From assembly GCA_027484125.1 (NCBI GenBank), contig JAIXUI010000131.1, positions 1 through 39,267 on the forward strand: DNA of 39,267 nucleotides. Reading direction: 5' to 3'. The notes beneath the pieces are model-generated. The model was not told the origin of the DNA. It did no database searches and was given only the letters and a program-made list of their open reading frames with translations. Positions 18,217 to 25,881 of this stretch are shown here, in pieces. This DNA is from Bacteroidota bacterium. Its GTDB lineage: Bacteria > Bacteroidota > Bacteroidia > UBA7662 > JAIXUI01. Positions within the stretch are counted from its first letter, which is position 1. Each line of letters starts with the position of its first letter. The position numbers were made by a program, and so were the translations under genes.

Positions 18217-18750
18217 TTAACAGTAGCGGGATTGTTTGTTTTCTACTCTAAACTTCTCTAATAAATCATCTACTTTCTCAAGGGTGAGATTCTCGTGAAA
18301 GTCTGCACCCACCATCATCATCGGTGCAGTTCCACAAGAGCCTAAACACTCTACAGTTTTCAGGGTAAACATACCATCTGTGGTAGTTTCTCCCTCTTTA
18401 ATGTTGAGCTTCCGTTCGATGTGATGAACGATGTCTTCTGCCCCAAGCAACCAGCAAGAACTAGTTCTACACACTTCAATCAGGCATTTTCCTACTGGCT
18501 TCAAGTTGAACATGGTGTAAAAGGAGGCCACTTCATACACCTCTATAGGTTGGATAGACAGCAATGAAGCTACATAATCCATCACCTTGGGGCTTAACCA
18601 CCCCCCAAATTCAGCTTGTGCCAAATGCAAAACAGGAATCAAGGCTGATTTCTGTTTTCCTTCTGGATAACGCTTCATGATTTTGTGCACCAAAGCAAGA
18701 GATTCAGTGCTAAAAACTGGGTTTTCTATGTTTGTTGAAGAGTTGTTCAT
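18217..18750 (-). CDS. nuoE: NADH-quinone oxidoreductase subunit E ([2Fe-2S])
   Basis: A 177-residue thioredoxin-like subunit that partners NuoF. The [2Fe-2S] ligands are Cys94, Cys99, Cys135 and Cys139 (CRTSSC and CLGSC). The helical N-terminal region with YPEGKQKSALIPVLHLAQAEFGGWL is typical. I chose the ATG at 18750, 7 nt after the nuoD stop; the longer frame from 18780 needs a TTG start and would overlap nuoD by 23 nt. Confidence 0.95.
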   Translation of the reverse strand: MNNSSTNIENPVFSTESLALVHKIMKRYPEGKQKSALIPVLHLAQAEFGGWLSPKVMDYVASLLSIQPIEVYEVASFYTMFNLKPVGKCLIEVCRTSSCWLLGAEDIVHHIERKLNIKEGETTTDGMFTLKTVECLGSCGTAPMMMVGADFHENLTLEKVDDLLEKFRVENKQSRYC

Positions 18751-18757
18751 GGGAATT

Positions 18758-19966
18758 TTAAGCGTCCAGTTCTCCGGCAATTACGTTCATAGAACTCATG
18801 GTGATGATGGCATCACTCAACATGGTTCCTTTAATCATCTCAGGATAGGCCTGATAATAAATGAAGCAAGGTCTTCTAAAATGGAGTCGATAGGCAGCGC
18901 GGCCTCCATCGCTTACCAGGTAAAAACCTAATTCACCATTTCCACCTTCTACTGCATGGTAAACTTCTCCTTTAGGAATATCGGTTTCACCCATCACAAT
19001 TTTGAAGTGCCAAATAAGCGCTTCCATTTTGGTATAAACGTCCTCTTTAGGAGGTAGATAAAACTCAGGAACATGACCAAAATAGTTGCCTTCAGGAAGT
19101 CCATCGATAGCTTGTTGAATGATTTTCAAACTTTCTAAGATTTCCTGATGACGCACCATAAATCGGTCATAGGTATCTCCCTGGGTTCCTATTGGAATGA
19201 CGAAATCAAAATCTTGGTAAGAAGAATAAGGATTCATCACCCGTACATCATAGTCAACTCCTGCTGCTCGCAGGTTTGGCCCGGTGAATCCGTAATTGAG
19301 TGCAAGGTCAGCTTGAATCGGACCGCAGTTGACCGTACGATCCATAAAAATTCGATTGCGCTCAAGTAAACTCATAAATTCCGCGTACTTCGGCGGAAAT
19401 TCTTTCAGGAATGATTTGATTTTTGCCCACACTTTGGGAGAGAAATCGCGCTCGAAACCGCCAATTCTTCCAATGTTAGTGGTTAAACGAGCACCACAAA
19501 TTTCTTCATAGATCTCGTATATCTTTTCTCTCTCCTGGAACATGTAGGTAAATCCGGTTAGGGCTCCGGTATCTACTCCAATGACCGAGTTACAAACTAA
19601 ATGGTCTGCAATTCGAGCAAGCTCCATAATAATAACCCTCAAATAATCGACCCGCTTAGGCACTTCTACTTGAAGCAATTTCTCAACCGTCATATGCCAA
19701 CCCATATTATTAATGGGCGAAGAGCAATAGTTCAGGCGGTCTGTCAATGGGGTTACCTGGTAGAAAGGACGGTGTTCGGCGATTTTCTCGAAAGCCCTGT
19801 GGATGTATCCCACCGTAGGCTCTGATTCAATAATGATTTCTCCATCCATCTTCAACACGTTTTGGAAAATTCCGTGTGTTGCAGGATGCGTAGGGCCAAG
19901 ATTCAGAATGTTGTAATCCTGAATTTCAGGCAACGACTGATTATGAATGAGGTTCTTTTCGCTCAT
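18758..19966 (-). CDS. nuoD: NADH-quinone oxidoreductase subunit D
   Basis: A 402-residue 49-kDa-type subunit that forms the quinone-reduction site with NuoB. The family signature LGPTHPATHG, with the quinone-contacting histidine, is at about residues 27-36. YIHRAFEKIAEHRPFYQVTPLTDRLNY and the C-terminal GTMLSDAIITMSSMNVIAGELD, whose end resembles the [NiFe]-hydrogenase fold without metal cysteines, are also present. It is a separate gene, not fused to nuoC. The ATG overlaps the nuoC stop by 4 nt (ATGA). Confidence 0.97.
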   Translation of the reverse strand: MSEKNLIHNQSLPEIQDYNILNLGPTHPATHGIFQNVLKMDGEIIIESEPTVGYIHRAFEKIAEHRPFYQVTPLTDRLNYCSSPINNMGWHMTVEKLLQVEVPKRVDYLRVIIMELARIADHLVCNSVIGVDTGALTGFTYMFQEREKIYEIYEEICGARLTTNIGRIGGFERDFSPKVWAKIKSFLKEFPPKYAEFMSLLERNRIFMDRTVNCGPIQADLALNYGFTGPNLRAAGVDYDVRVMNPYSSYQDFDFVIPIGTQGDTYDRFMVRHQEILESLKIIQQAIDGLPEGNYFGHVPEFYLPPKEDVYTKMEALIWHFKIVMGETDIPKGEVYHAVEGGNGELGFYLVSDGGRAAYRLHFRRPCFIYYQAYPEMIKGTMLSDAIITMSSMNVIAGELDA

Positions 19967-20469
19967 CGTCCGAAATATTTGTCGTCTTTATCTGTGCGTG
20001 TAGGATCTTCCAATGGATATTGTTTGAGCAGAGGATGATAACTCATCTCATCCATGTTAAGAATTCTTCTTAAATCGGGATGTCCTTTGAATTGAATCCC
20101 AAAAAAGTCGAAAGTTTCTCTCTCTTGCCAATTGGCAGATCGAAAAATGGAAGTAACACTTGGAATTTCAGGATTAGCTTCAGGGATGAATGCCTTGAGG
20201 CGAATTCTGAAGTTATTCTCTAAACTGTGTACGTGATAAATCACGCCCAATTCCTTGGCTGTTTGATGAGGATAATGGATGCCGCACAAATCAGTTAAAA
20301 ACCGAAATCTTAATCGGTCATCCTCATAAAGGAATTGTAAAATGGCTGGTACCGAAGCAGGTAATACTTCTAAGGTAAGCATGCCATAAGGGGTGTCGGT
20401 ATGGATAATCTCGTTTTCAAATCGAGATTGAATTGCCTCTAATACAAACTCTGTGGTTAATCCAGCCAT
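19963..20469 (-). CDS. nuoC: NADH-quinone oxidoreductase subunit C
   Basis: A 168-residue 30-kDa-type subunit of the peripheral arm. The signature near the C-terminus reads WQERETFDFFGIQFKGHPDLRRIL followed by YPLEDPTRTDKDDKYFGR. It overlaps nuoB by one base (TAATG) and nuoD by four. Length is typical for an unfused bacterial NuoC. Confidence 0.95.
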   Translation of the reverse strand: MAGLTTEFVLEAIQSRFENEIIHTDTPYGMLTLEVLPASVPAILQFLYEDDRLRFRFLTDLCGIHYPHQTAKELGVIYHVHSLENNFRIRLKAFIPEANPEIPSVTSIFRSANWQERETFDFFGIQFKGHPDLRRILNMDEMSYHPLLKQYPLEDPTRTDKDDKYFGR

Positions 20470-21023
20470 TATTCTATACCGTAAGAGGCTAACAATGCTT
20501 TATACTCAGGGGTGTGTCGGCGACGAAGCGATTCATTCTTAATCAACTCTTGAATCTGGGTGATTCCGTGAATGATTTGCTCAGGTCTGGGAGGACAACC
20601 AGGCACATAAACATCAACAGGAACTACTTTATCGATTCCTTGAAGTACACTGTAGGTGTCAAAGATTCCGCCAGAGGATGCGCAAGCTCCTACCGCTATT
20701 ACCCAACGTGGTTCTGCCATTTGTAAATAGACTTGGCGAACTACAGGACCCATCTTCTTTGCTATGGTACCCATGACCATTAAAAGGTCAGCTTGTCTGG
20801 GACTAAAACTTAGTCGCTCTGAACCAAAACGAGCCAAATCGTAGTTGGCTCCCATGGTGGCCATAAACTCAATGCCGCAGCATGAAGTAGCAAAGGGCAA
20901 CGGCCAAATAGAATTGGCTCTTGCCAGGCCAATCACTTTATCCAAGGAGGTGGCAAAAAAGCCCTGACCTTCATGTCCGTCAGGAGCTCCTACCATGGTT
21001 ATTTGAGAAGGTTGTTCGGTCAT
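20469..21023 (-). CDS. nuoB: NADH-quinone oxidoreductase subunit B (cluster N2)
   Basis: A 184-residue PSST-type subunit that carries cluster N2, the final electron donor to quinone. Ligands are the adjacent Cys48 and Cys49 in [11 protein letters not shown], Cys114 in GACASSGG, and Cys143 in [10 protein letters not shown]. It is 10 nt after nuoA and overlaps nuoC by one base. The ATG at 21023 is the only sensible start, and length is normal. Confidence 0.97.
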   Translation of the reverse strand: MTEQPSQITMVGAPDGHEGQGFFATSLDKVIGLARANSIWPLPFATSCCGIEFMATMGANYDLARFGSERLSFSPRQADLLMVMGTIAKKMGPVVRQVYLQMAEPRWVIAVGACASSGGIFDTYSVLQGIDKVVPVDVYVPGCPPRPEQIIHGITQIQELIKNESLRRRHTPEYKALLASYGIE

Positions 21024-21033
21024 GTTTGTTTGT

Positions 21034-21393
21034 TTATTCCCACTTAAGGGCGCCTTTCTTATAGATATACAAGAAACCTAACAGCAATGGTCCCATGAAG
21101 ACCAGCATTTTCACAAAGCCTTCAGCTCCCAATTCTTTGAAATTGAGCGCCCAAGGGTACATAAATATGACTTCTACGTCAAAAAGAACAAAAAGTATAG
21201 CGGTTAAGAAATACTTAATTGAAAAAGGCATACGTGCGTTGCCTGTGGTTTCAATACCACACTCGAAATTTTCGAGCTTCTTATCGCTCTTTCTTTTTGG
21301 ACCTAGCAAGTGCGTTAAGGTCATCGTCACACCAACAAACCCCAGTGCCACAAGGAACTGAAGGAAGATGGCGCCGTATTCAATATTTTCCAT
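21034..21393 (-). CDS. nuoA: NADH-quinone oxidoreductase subunit A
   Basis: A 119-residue three-helix membrane subunit of complex I and first gene of the nuo operon. The diagnostic loop [44 protein letters not shown] carries the conserved cysteine, the F-S-I-K-Y-F segment and the D-V-E membrane acids. A TAnnTTTG promoter-like element lies 17 nt upstream of the ATG. Confidence 0.96.
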   Translation of the reverse strand: MENIEYGAIFLQFLVALGFVGVTMTLTHLLGPKRKSDKKLENFECGIETTGNARMPFSIKYFLTAILFVLFDVEVIFMYPWALNFKELGAEGFVKMLVFMGPLLLGFLYIYKKGALKWE

Positions 21394-21409
21394 GGTCTTT
21401 GAAGCGGTG

Positions 21410-21439
21410 CAAATGTAAGTTAACCAAGCTAAAAACAGA
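21410..21439 (-). promoter_or_regulatory. Probable promoter of the nuo operon
   Basis: On the minus strand TACATTTG (21417-21410) matches the Bacteroidota -7 consensus TAnnTTTG exactly. TCTG (21439-21436), 18 nt upstream, is a one-mismatch match to the TTTG -33 element at near-normal spacing. The predicted start of transcription would give a leader of roughly 10-13 nt before the nuoA ATG. Confidence 0.55.
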
Positions 21440-21518
21440 GGTCAGAACTATAAGTTTGAGTGTTTTCGGAAATAATTGTACGCAATACTGAAAATTCCTT
21501 ACCAACACTCCTTCGTTT

Positions 21519-21526
21519 TACCTTTG
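21519..21526 (+). promoter_or_regulatory. Probable -7 promoter element of mazG (near-leaderless)
   Basis: TACCTTTG matches TAnnTTTG exactly and ends only 3 nt before the preferred mazG ATG at 21530, so the transcript would start at or next to the start codon. No good TTTG -33 box is seen at the expected distance. Confidence 0.5.
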
Positions 21527-21529
21527 CTT

Positions 21530-22309
21530 ATGCAAAATTCGTTAGATGCTTTTGGGCGTTTACTATCAATCATGGATGATTTGAGAGCCCAATGTCCTTG
21601 GGACAAGAAACAAACCATGGAAAGCTTGTCTCATTTAACCATAGAAGAAGTTTATGAACTCTATGATGCAATCATGGATAAAAACTTGGATGAGGTTAAA
21701 AAAGAGCTGGGGGATATCATGCTTCATTTGGTCTTCTATGCCAAAATTGCCTCTGAAACCGGAGAATTCACCATCACTGAAGTGCTACATAGCGTTTGCG
21801 ATAAATTGGTAGAACGTCATCCCCACATCTACGGAGATGTAAAGGCCTCAACAGTAGAAGAGGTCAAAGCCAATTGGGAAAAGATAAAATTGAAGTCAGG
21901 AAAAAACTCTGTTTTAGAAGGAGTACCAAAATCGTTACCCGCTCTTGTAAAAGCAATCAGAATACAGGAGAAGGCAAGAGGCGTTGGTTTTGACTGGCCG
22001 GATGAAAAAGGAGTTTGGGAAAAGGTAAAAGAAGAATGGAATGAACTAGAAGATGCCCGTAACAAAGAAAACCAGGCTGATATGGAGGAAGAATTTGGGG
22101 ATCTTATGTTTTCACTAGTCAACCTCTCTCGATTTATGAACATCAATCCTGAAGAAGCTTTGACAAAAGCTAATCTAAAATTTATAAGCCGCTTCCAATG
22201 GATGGAAACAACTTCCAGAGAAAATGGAAAAGCATTTTCAGACCTCACAATCAATGAGATGGATCAACTTTGGAACCAGGCTAAAGTTCATTTACAAGGC
22301 AATATTTAA
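21530..22309 (+). CDS. mazG: Nucleoside triphosphate pyrophosphohydrolase
   Basis: A 259-residue MazG protein that hydrolyses NTPs or dNTPs to the monophosphate and pyrophosphate, a house-cleaning enzyme. The N-terminal domain has the opening LLSIMDDLRAQCPWDKKQT, then EEVYELYDAI and KKELGDIMLHLVFYAKIA, with the acidic Mg-binding residues. The second, C-terminal MazG domain repeats the pattern with VKEEWNELEDA and EEFGDLMFSLVNLSRF. I chose the ATG at 21530 (MQNSLDAFGRL); the longer frame from 21476 would need TTG and would span the promoter-like element. It is divergent from nuoA with 136 nt between the starts. Confidence 0.93.
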   Translation: MQNSLDAFGRLLSIMDDLRAQCPWDKKQTMESLSHLTIEEVYELYDAIMDKNLDEVKKELGDIMLHLVFYAKIASETGEFTITEVLHSVCDKLVERHPHIYGDVKASTVEEVKANWEKIKLKSGKNSVLEGVPKSLPALVKAIRIQEKARGVGFDWPDEKGVWEKVKEEWNELEDARNKENQADMEEEFGDLMFSLVNLSRFMNINPEEALTKANLKFISRFQWMETTSRENGKAFSDLTINEMDQLWNQAKVHLQGNI

Positions 22310-22428
22310 CCGGCAATAATTTCTTTCTTGAACAACAGACAGTAAAAATTTTAGTTAAGCCTATCATAGAAAGAGTGAATTCTCTTTCCCGTCCCTATAT
22401 TCGGCCTCAACAATCAAACCTACTTAAC

Positions 22429-23241
22429 ATGTCCAAACAACCCGTTAAGACAGAAAGCGGATTTAAATCAGCTTTCGCTGCCATTGTCATGCCAGTCTTG
22501 ATCATTGTATCAGTACTCATTTACATGTATGTACTTGGGGATGGATCAAACTTCGAAGGCGGTGACCCTAACAACCATCCACTACCAGGTAACTATTTGG
22601 GAATCGTTTACAAAGGCGGCCCGATTGTACCAATCCTGATGTCGTGCTTATTGATGGTTTTAACGTTCGCTATCGAGCGTTTCATTACCATCTCTTCCGC
22701 TAGCGGAAAAGGCAGCGTAGCAGGATTTGTAGTAAAAATTCGTACTAACCTTAGCCAAGGAAAAATCCAAGAGTCTATTGCTGAATGTGATAAACAAAAA
22801 GGATCAGTTGCTAACGTTATTAAAGCTGGTCTTAATAAGTATGTAGATATGCAGAAATCTACCGAGTACGACAAAGAGCAGAAAATCGCTGCTATCCAAA
22901 AGGATATCGAAGAAGCAACTCAATTAGAGATGCCTATGCTTCAGAAAAACTTGGTTATTATTTCTACACTTGCTTCGGTAGCAACGCTTATCGGACTACT
23001 TGGAACGGTTATCGGTATGATTAAAGCGTTTGCGGCTCTTGCTAATGCAGGTGCACCAGACGCTACCGCTCTTGCAAACGGTATCTCTGAAGCTCTTATC
23101 AATACCGCACTTGGTATTGGTTCTTCAGCACTCGCTATTATCTTCTACAACTATTTCACAAACAAAATCGACTCGCTTACTTACGGCATCGATGAAGCTG
23201 GATTCAGCATTGTGAATACCTTTTCTGCAACTGAGAAGTAA
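22429..23241 (+). CDS. exbB: ExbB/TolQ/MotA-family proton channel
   Basis: A 270-residue inner-membrane protein that, with ExbD, couples the proton gradient to TonB. Membrane helices are FAAIVMPVLIIVSVLIYMYVLG (near the N-terminus), GPIVPILMSCLLMVLTFAIERFI, and the C-terminal pair LASVATLIGLLGTVIGMIKAF and ALINTALGIGSSALAIIFYNYF, the diagnostic MotA_ExbB block. The cytoplasmic domain lies between. It has one helix more at the N-terminus than the minimal ExbB, a layout I associate with Bacteroidota. I chose the ATG at 22429 (MSKQPVKTE) over a GTG at 22375. It is the first gene of exbB-exbD-exbD-tonB. Confidence 0.92.
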   Translation: MSKQPVKTESGFKSAFAAIVMPVLIIVSVLIYMYVLGDGSNFEGGDPNNHPLPGNYLGIVYKGGPIVPILMSCLLMVLTFAIERFITISSASGKGSVAGFVVKIRTNLSQGKIQESIAECDKQKGSVANVIKAGLNKYVDMQKSTEYDKEQKIAAIQKDIEEATQLEMPMLQKNLVIISTLASVATLIGLLGTVIGMIKAFAALANAGAPDATALANGISEALINTALGIGSSALAIIFYNYFTNKIDSLTYGIDEAGFSIVNTFSATEK

Positions 23242-23261
23242 TCTGATTCCGACACGACAAG

Positions 23262-23855
23262 ATGGCTAAGGTAAGACCCAAAGCAAAGAAGCCTACCCTG
23301 GACATGACTCCGGTGGTGGACTTGGCCTTCCTGTTGGTGACATTCTTCATGCTGACCACCAATTTTCGTCCGGAAGAACCGGTCGTGGTCGATATCCCTT
23401 CTTCTGTAGCAGATATCAAACTGCCGGAAGTAGATATCATGACGATCACCATCTCCCGGGAAGGAAAAGTGTTTTTTAATGTGGACAATAAATTTACCCG
23501 TTCTAGCCTTTTACAGAAAATGGGCGAGAAGTATAAGGTAAGTTTTACCCCTGAGCAACTGGAAACATTTTCCAACCTCACCACTTTTGGTGTGCCCATG
23601 AATGTAATGCCCGGATTTCTGGACGCCAGCAAAGAAGAGCGTAAAGAAATGACCCTCGGAATCCCAACAGATTCCTTGAATAATCAACTTTATGATTGGG
23701 TGCTCAACACCCGCTTAAGTAACCCTAAAGTGCGTATCGCCATCAAAGGCGATGGACAGGCTGCCTACCCCGTGGTTAAAAGAGTGGTCTCTACTCTTCA
23801 AGACCAAAACATCAATCGCTTCAACCTGATCACTTCTCTTGAACAAGAGTTTTAA
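23262..23855 (+). CDS. exbD: Biopolymer transport protein ExbD, copy 1
   Basis: A 197-residue protein with one N-terminal membrane helix and a periplasmic domain. The motif LDMTPVVDLAFLLVTFFML contains the membrane aspartate (Asp20) that carries protons in ExbD/TolR. It is longer than the classic ~140-residue ExbD, with an inserted stretch in the periplasmic domain. It lies 20 nt after exbB and 10 nt before the second exbD. Two different ExbD subunits may form a mixed complex, or each may serve a separate TonB; the sequence does not decide this. Confidence 0.92.
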   Translation: MAKVRPKAKKPTLDMTPVVDLAFLLVTFFMLTTNFRPEEPVVVDIPSSVADIKLPEVDIMTITISREGKVFFNVDNKFTRSSLLQKMGEKYKVSFTPEQLETFSNLTTFGVPMNVMPGFLDASKEERKEMTLGIPTDSLNNQLYDWVLNTRLSNPKVRIAIKGDGQAAYPVVKRVVSTLQDQNINRFNLITSLEQEF

Positions 23856-23865
23856 TCGCTGAACC

Positions 23866-24417
23866 ATGGCAGAAATACAAGACTCCGGTGGCGGTGACCA
23901 CGGCAAGAAAGGTAAAGTAAGATCCAAAAAAGCATCTACCCATGTGGACATGACCGCAATGGTGGACTTGGCTTTTCTCCTGCTAACCTTCTTCCTTCTC
24001 ACCACTACCTTCAATAAACCTCAGACGATGGAAATCATCATGCCTGACAAGGCTGAAAAAGAAGAAGATCAGTCTGAAGTAAAAGAATCGAATGCGCTTA
24101 CCTTAATTCTTGGCGAAAACAACCGCATCTATTGGTATGCAGGCCTGAAAGACCCCAAAGTTGAGGTAACTTATTTTGGCCCTACTAAAATTCGCAAACT
24201 GCTCGTTGAAAAACGTGACGAAGTAGCCGCTAGAGGCGGTAAAAACAAACTAACCGTTCTTATCAAGGCTGATGAAAAAGCGAAGTATAAAAACTTCGTG
24301 GACATCCTTGATGAGATGAACATCAATAAGATCCCAACTTACGCGGTTGTGGATATCACCCCTCAGGAATTGGAAATGATCGCTAAAGCGCAAACAGCCC
24401 CTGCAAGTGGAAACTAA
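23866..24417 (+). CDS. exbD: Biopolymer transport protein ExbD, copy 2
   Basis: A 183-residue ExbD/TolR protein. After a Lys-rich cytoplasmic N-terminus the helix begins HVDMTAMVDLAFLLLTFFLLTT, with the proton-carrying Asp34. The periplasmic part has the ExbD-type KADEKAKYKNFVDILDEMN segment. It is clearly diverged from copy 1 outside the membrane helix, so the duplication is old. Its 3' end overlaps the GTG start of tonB by 11 nt, which suggests coupled translation. Confidence 0.92.
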   Translation: MAEIQDSGGGDHGKKGKVRSKKASTHVDMTAMVDLAFLLLTFFLLTTTFNKPQTMEIIMPDKAEKEEDQSEVKESNALTLILGENNRIYWYAGLKDPKVEVTYFGPTKIRKLLVEKRDEVAARGGKNKLTVLIKADEKAKYKNFVDILDEMNINKIPTYAVVDITPQELEMIAKAQTAPASGN

Positions 24418-25225
24418 ACCTATAAGTGGTACTTGGGACGATCCCAGCTCCGCTGCTCGAAACGATATTGTATTTGAAAATAGGAATAAAGCGTATGGCG
24501 CTTACCTGATCAGAACCAAATACAAAGACTATGTGACTTTTGCCGCTTTAATCGGGATTACTTCATTTGCGTTGTCAGTATCTGGACCTAAAATCTATGA
24601 TCTGATTATGAGCAATCTCGAAGAAGCTGCCGCTAAAAAGGACAGAAAAGCTGTTTCTGTTGCTGAATTAGCCGCTCCTCCTCCAATGGATGAAAAAGTT
24701 CAACCACCGCCACCCATTAAACCACCGGAATTAAAAACGGTTAAGTTTACTCCTCCGGTTGTGAAACCCGATGAGGAAGTGGTCGAAGAAGTGGCTACCA
24801 TGGAAGAAATGGACAAAGCGGTAATCGGTACTAAAAACATAGAAGGAGATACAGTTGCTTATCAGCCCATCGAGGAAACACAAAACGTGGTCATCGAAGA
24901 GGAACAACCAACAGTATTCAAATATGTAGAAGAGATGCCTGAATTCCCGGGTGGTGAAGAGGAGCTGATTAAATTCATTAGTAAAAACATCAACTATCCT
25001 CCTATCGCTCGCGAAAATGGAATCACCGGTCGTGTAACCCTTGCATTTGTGGTGGGTAACGACGGTTCAATCAGTAACATCAACGTTCTGAGAGACATTG
25101 GTGGTGGTTGCGCTGAAGAAGCCATTCGCGTTGTGAAGAAAATGCCTAAATGGAAAGCCGGACGCCAGAATGGTAAACCGGTCAACGTGGAATTTAACCT
25201 TCCAATCAATTTCGAACTTCGTTAA
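24407..25225 (+). CDS. tonB: Energy transducer TonB, paralogue 1
   Basis: A 272-residue TonB. A ~42-residue cytoplasmic N-terminus with FENRNKAYGAYLIR precedes a membrane helix (about 43-60), a Pro/Glu/Lys-rich periplasmic linker (PPPMDEKVQPPPPIKPPE), and the C-terminal TonB domain, from about residue 180 (FPGGEEELIKFISKNINYPP to the end NLPINFELR). The GTG start at 24407 overlaps exbD by 11 nt. It is supported because the paralogue at 25882 begins METRIISGSW with ATG at the aligned position. It probably energises TonB-dependent outer-membrane receptors. A strong terminator follows. Confidence 0.93.
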   Translation: METKPISGTWDDPSSAARNDIVFENRNKAYGAYLIRTKYKDYVTFAALIGITSFALSVSGPKIYDLIMSNLEEAAAKKDRKAVSVAELAAPPPMDEKVQPPPPIKPPELKTVKFTPPVVKPDEEVVEEVATMEEMDKAVIGTKNIEGDTVAYQPIEETQNVVIEEEQPTVFKYVEEMPEFPGGEEELIKFISKNINYPPIARENGITGRVTLAFVVGNDGSISNINVLRDIGGGCAEEAIRVVKKMPKWKAGRQNGKPVNVEFNLPINFELR

Positions 25226-25244
25226 TCAGCACTTAGTTCTTAAG

Positions 25245-25281
25245 AAAAAAGGCTGCCCTCTCTTGAAGGCAGCCTTTTTTT
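25245..25281. terminator. Strong intrinsic terminator after exbB-exbD-exbD-tonB
   Basis: Arms AAAAAAGGCTGCC (25245-25257) and GGCAGCCTTTTTTT (25268-25281) with a 10-nt loop form a stable hairpin with T-tracts on both strands, 19 nt after the tonB stop. It separates the first tonB from its downstream paralogue. Confidence 0.9.
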
Positions 25282-25418
25282 ATACACTCAAATAAGTCCG
25301 TCATTAACGTCCCGATGAGCATTTTTTCTATTCACTTGATCATCGAAAGAAGCTTTCCTGAACGCCATCTGGTTGGAGGAGGGAAAGATTCTATGACTCA
25401 AACAGCTTTTCTTTTTTT

Positions 25419-25635
25419 GGGCGTGCCCCCGGCCAGTCTTTGCGCCACCAACTCTCCTACTTCGAAAAAACATCCCAGCGTCGTGGCCGGGGTCGGGCTA
25501 CCGCTTGGGGTTCCGTATGGCCAGGCGGCGTCTCTAGCTTTCCTGCATCATCCTTTATTCTTGGTCCATATTCCATCATTTTCGCCGCCTGTCCATACCG
25601 CGCAAGCGCGCCCAGCGGATCCCTCACGCAAATCC
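25419..25635. repeat. G+C-rich structured intergenic element, probable Bacteroidota dispersed repeat
   Basis: This part of the 656-bp gap between the tonB paralogues is visibly richer in G+C than everything around it. Two long-range stems are perfect or nearly so: CCCCGGCC (25427-25434) with GGCCGGGG (25485-25492), enclosing 50 nt, and GGCCAGGCGGCG (25519-25530) with CGCCGCCTGTCC (25583-25594), one mismatch, enclosing 52 nt. A small CGCG hairpin (25599-25610) and CCCTCACGC (25621-25629) follow. The blocks GGGCGTGCCC, GGGTCGGGCT and CCCTCACGC resemble a repeat I remember from many Bacteroidota intergenic regions; I cannot confirm this here. Overlapping reading frames have no recognisable protein features. 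The rest of the gap (25282-25418 and 25636-25881) is A+T-rich, and I see nothing definite in it. Confidence 0.6.
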
Positions 25636-25881
25636 TTTCTCGTACTACTTTCCTTTGGCTCAAGGTTTTTTCTGTGCTTCATGAATCTATACTTGACAAA
25701 AAAAATTCACCATTTAATCATTCAACACAATAAAAAATTACCTGATAAAGTGCAGTAAAAAGGCAATAAAATAAAGCCTGTTTGAATCAGGATTTTAATC
25801 AATATTTATCTTGAATGTTTCGTTAAGTGGTTAGTTCCTAATGATTTGTAATTCTTCAACAAACAAAAACTACTGCTTAAT

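Noticed and set aside
22370-22387. AAAGAG-N6-CTCTTT hairpin between mazG and exbB
   Set aside because: Only 6 A+T-rich-ended pairs and no T-tract; too weak to call a terminator or regulatory element.
25315-25758. Open reading frames on both strands across the intergenic region between the tonB paralogues
   Set aside because: Their translations show no domain, signal peptide or sensible composition, and they follow the G+C-rich inverted repeats. The region reads better as a non-coding repeat element.
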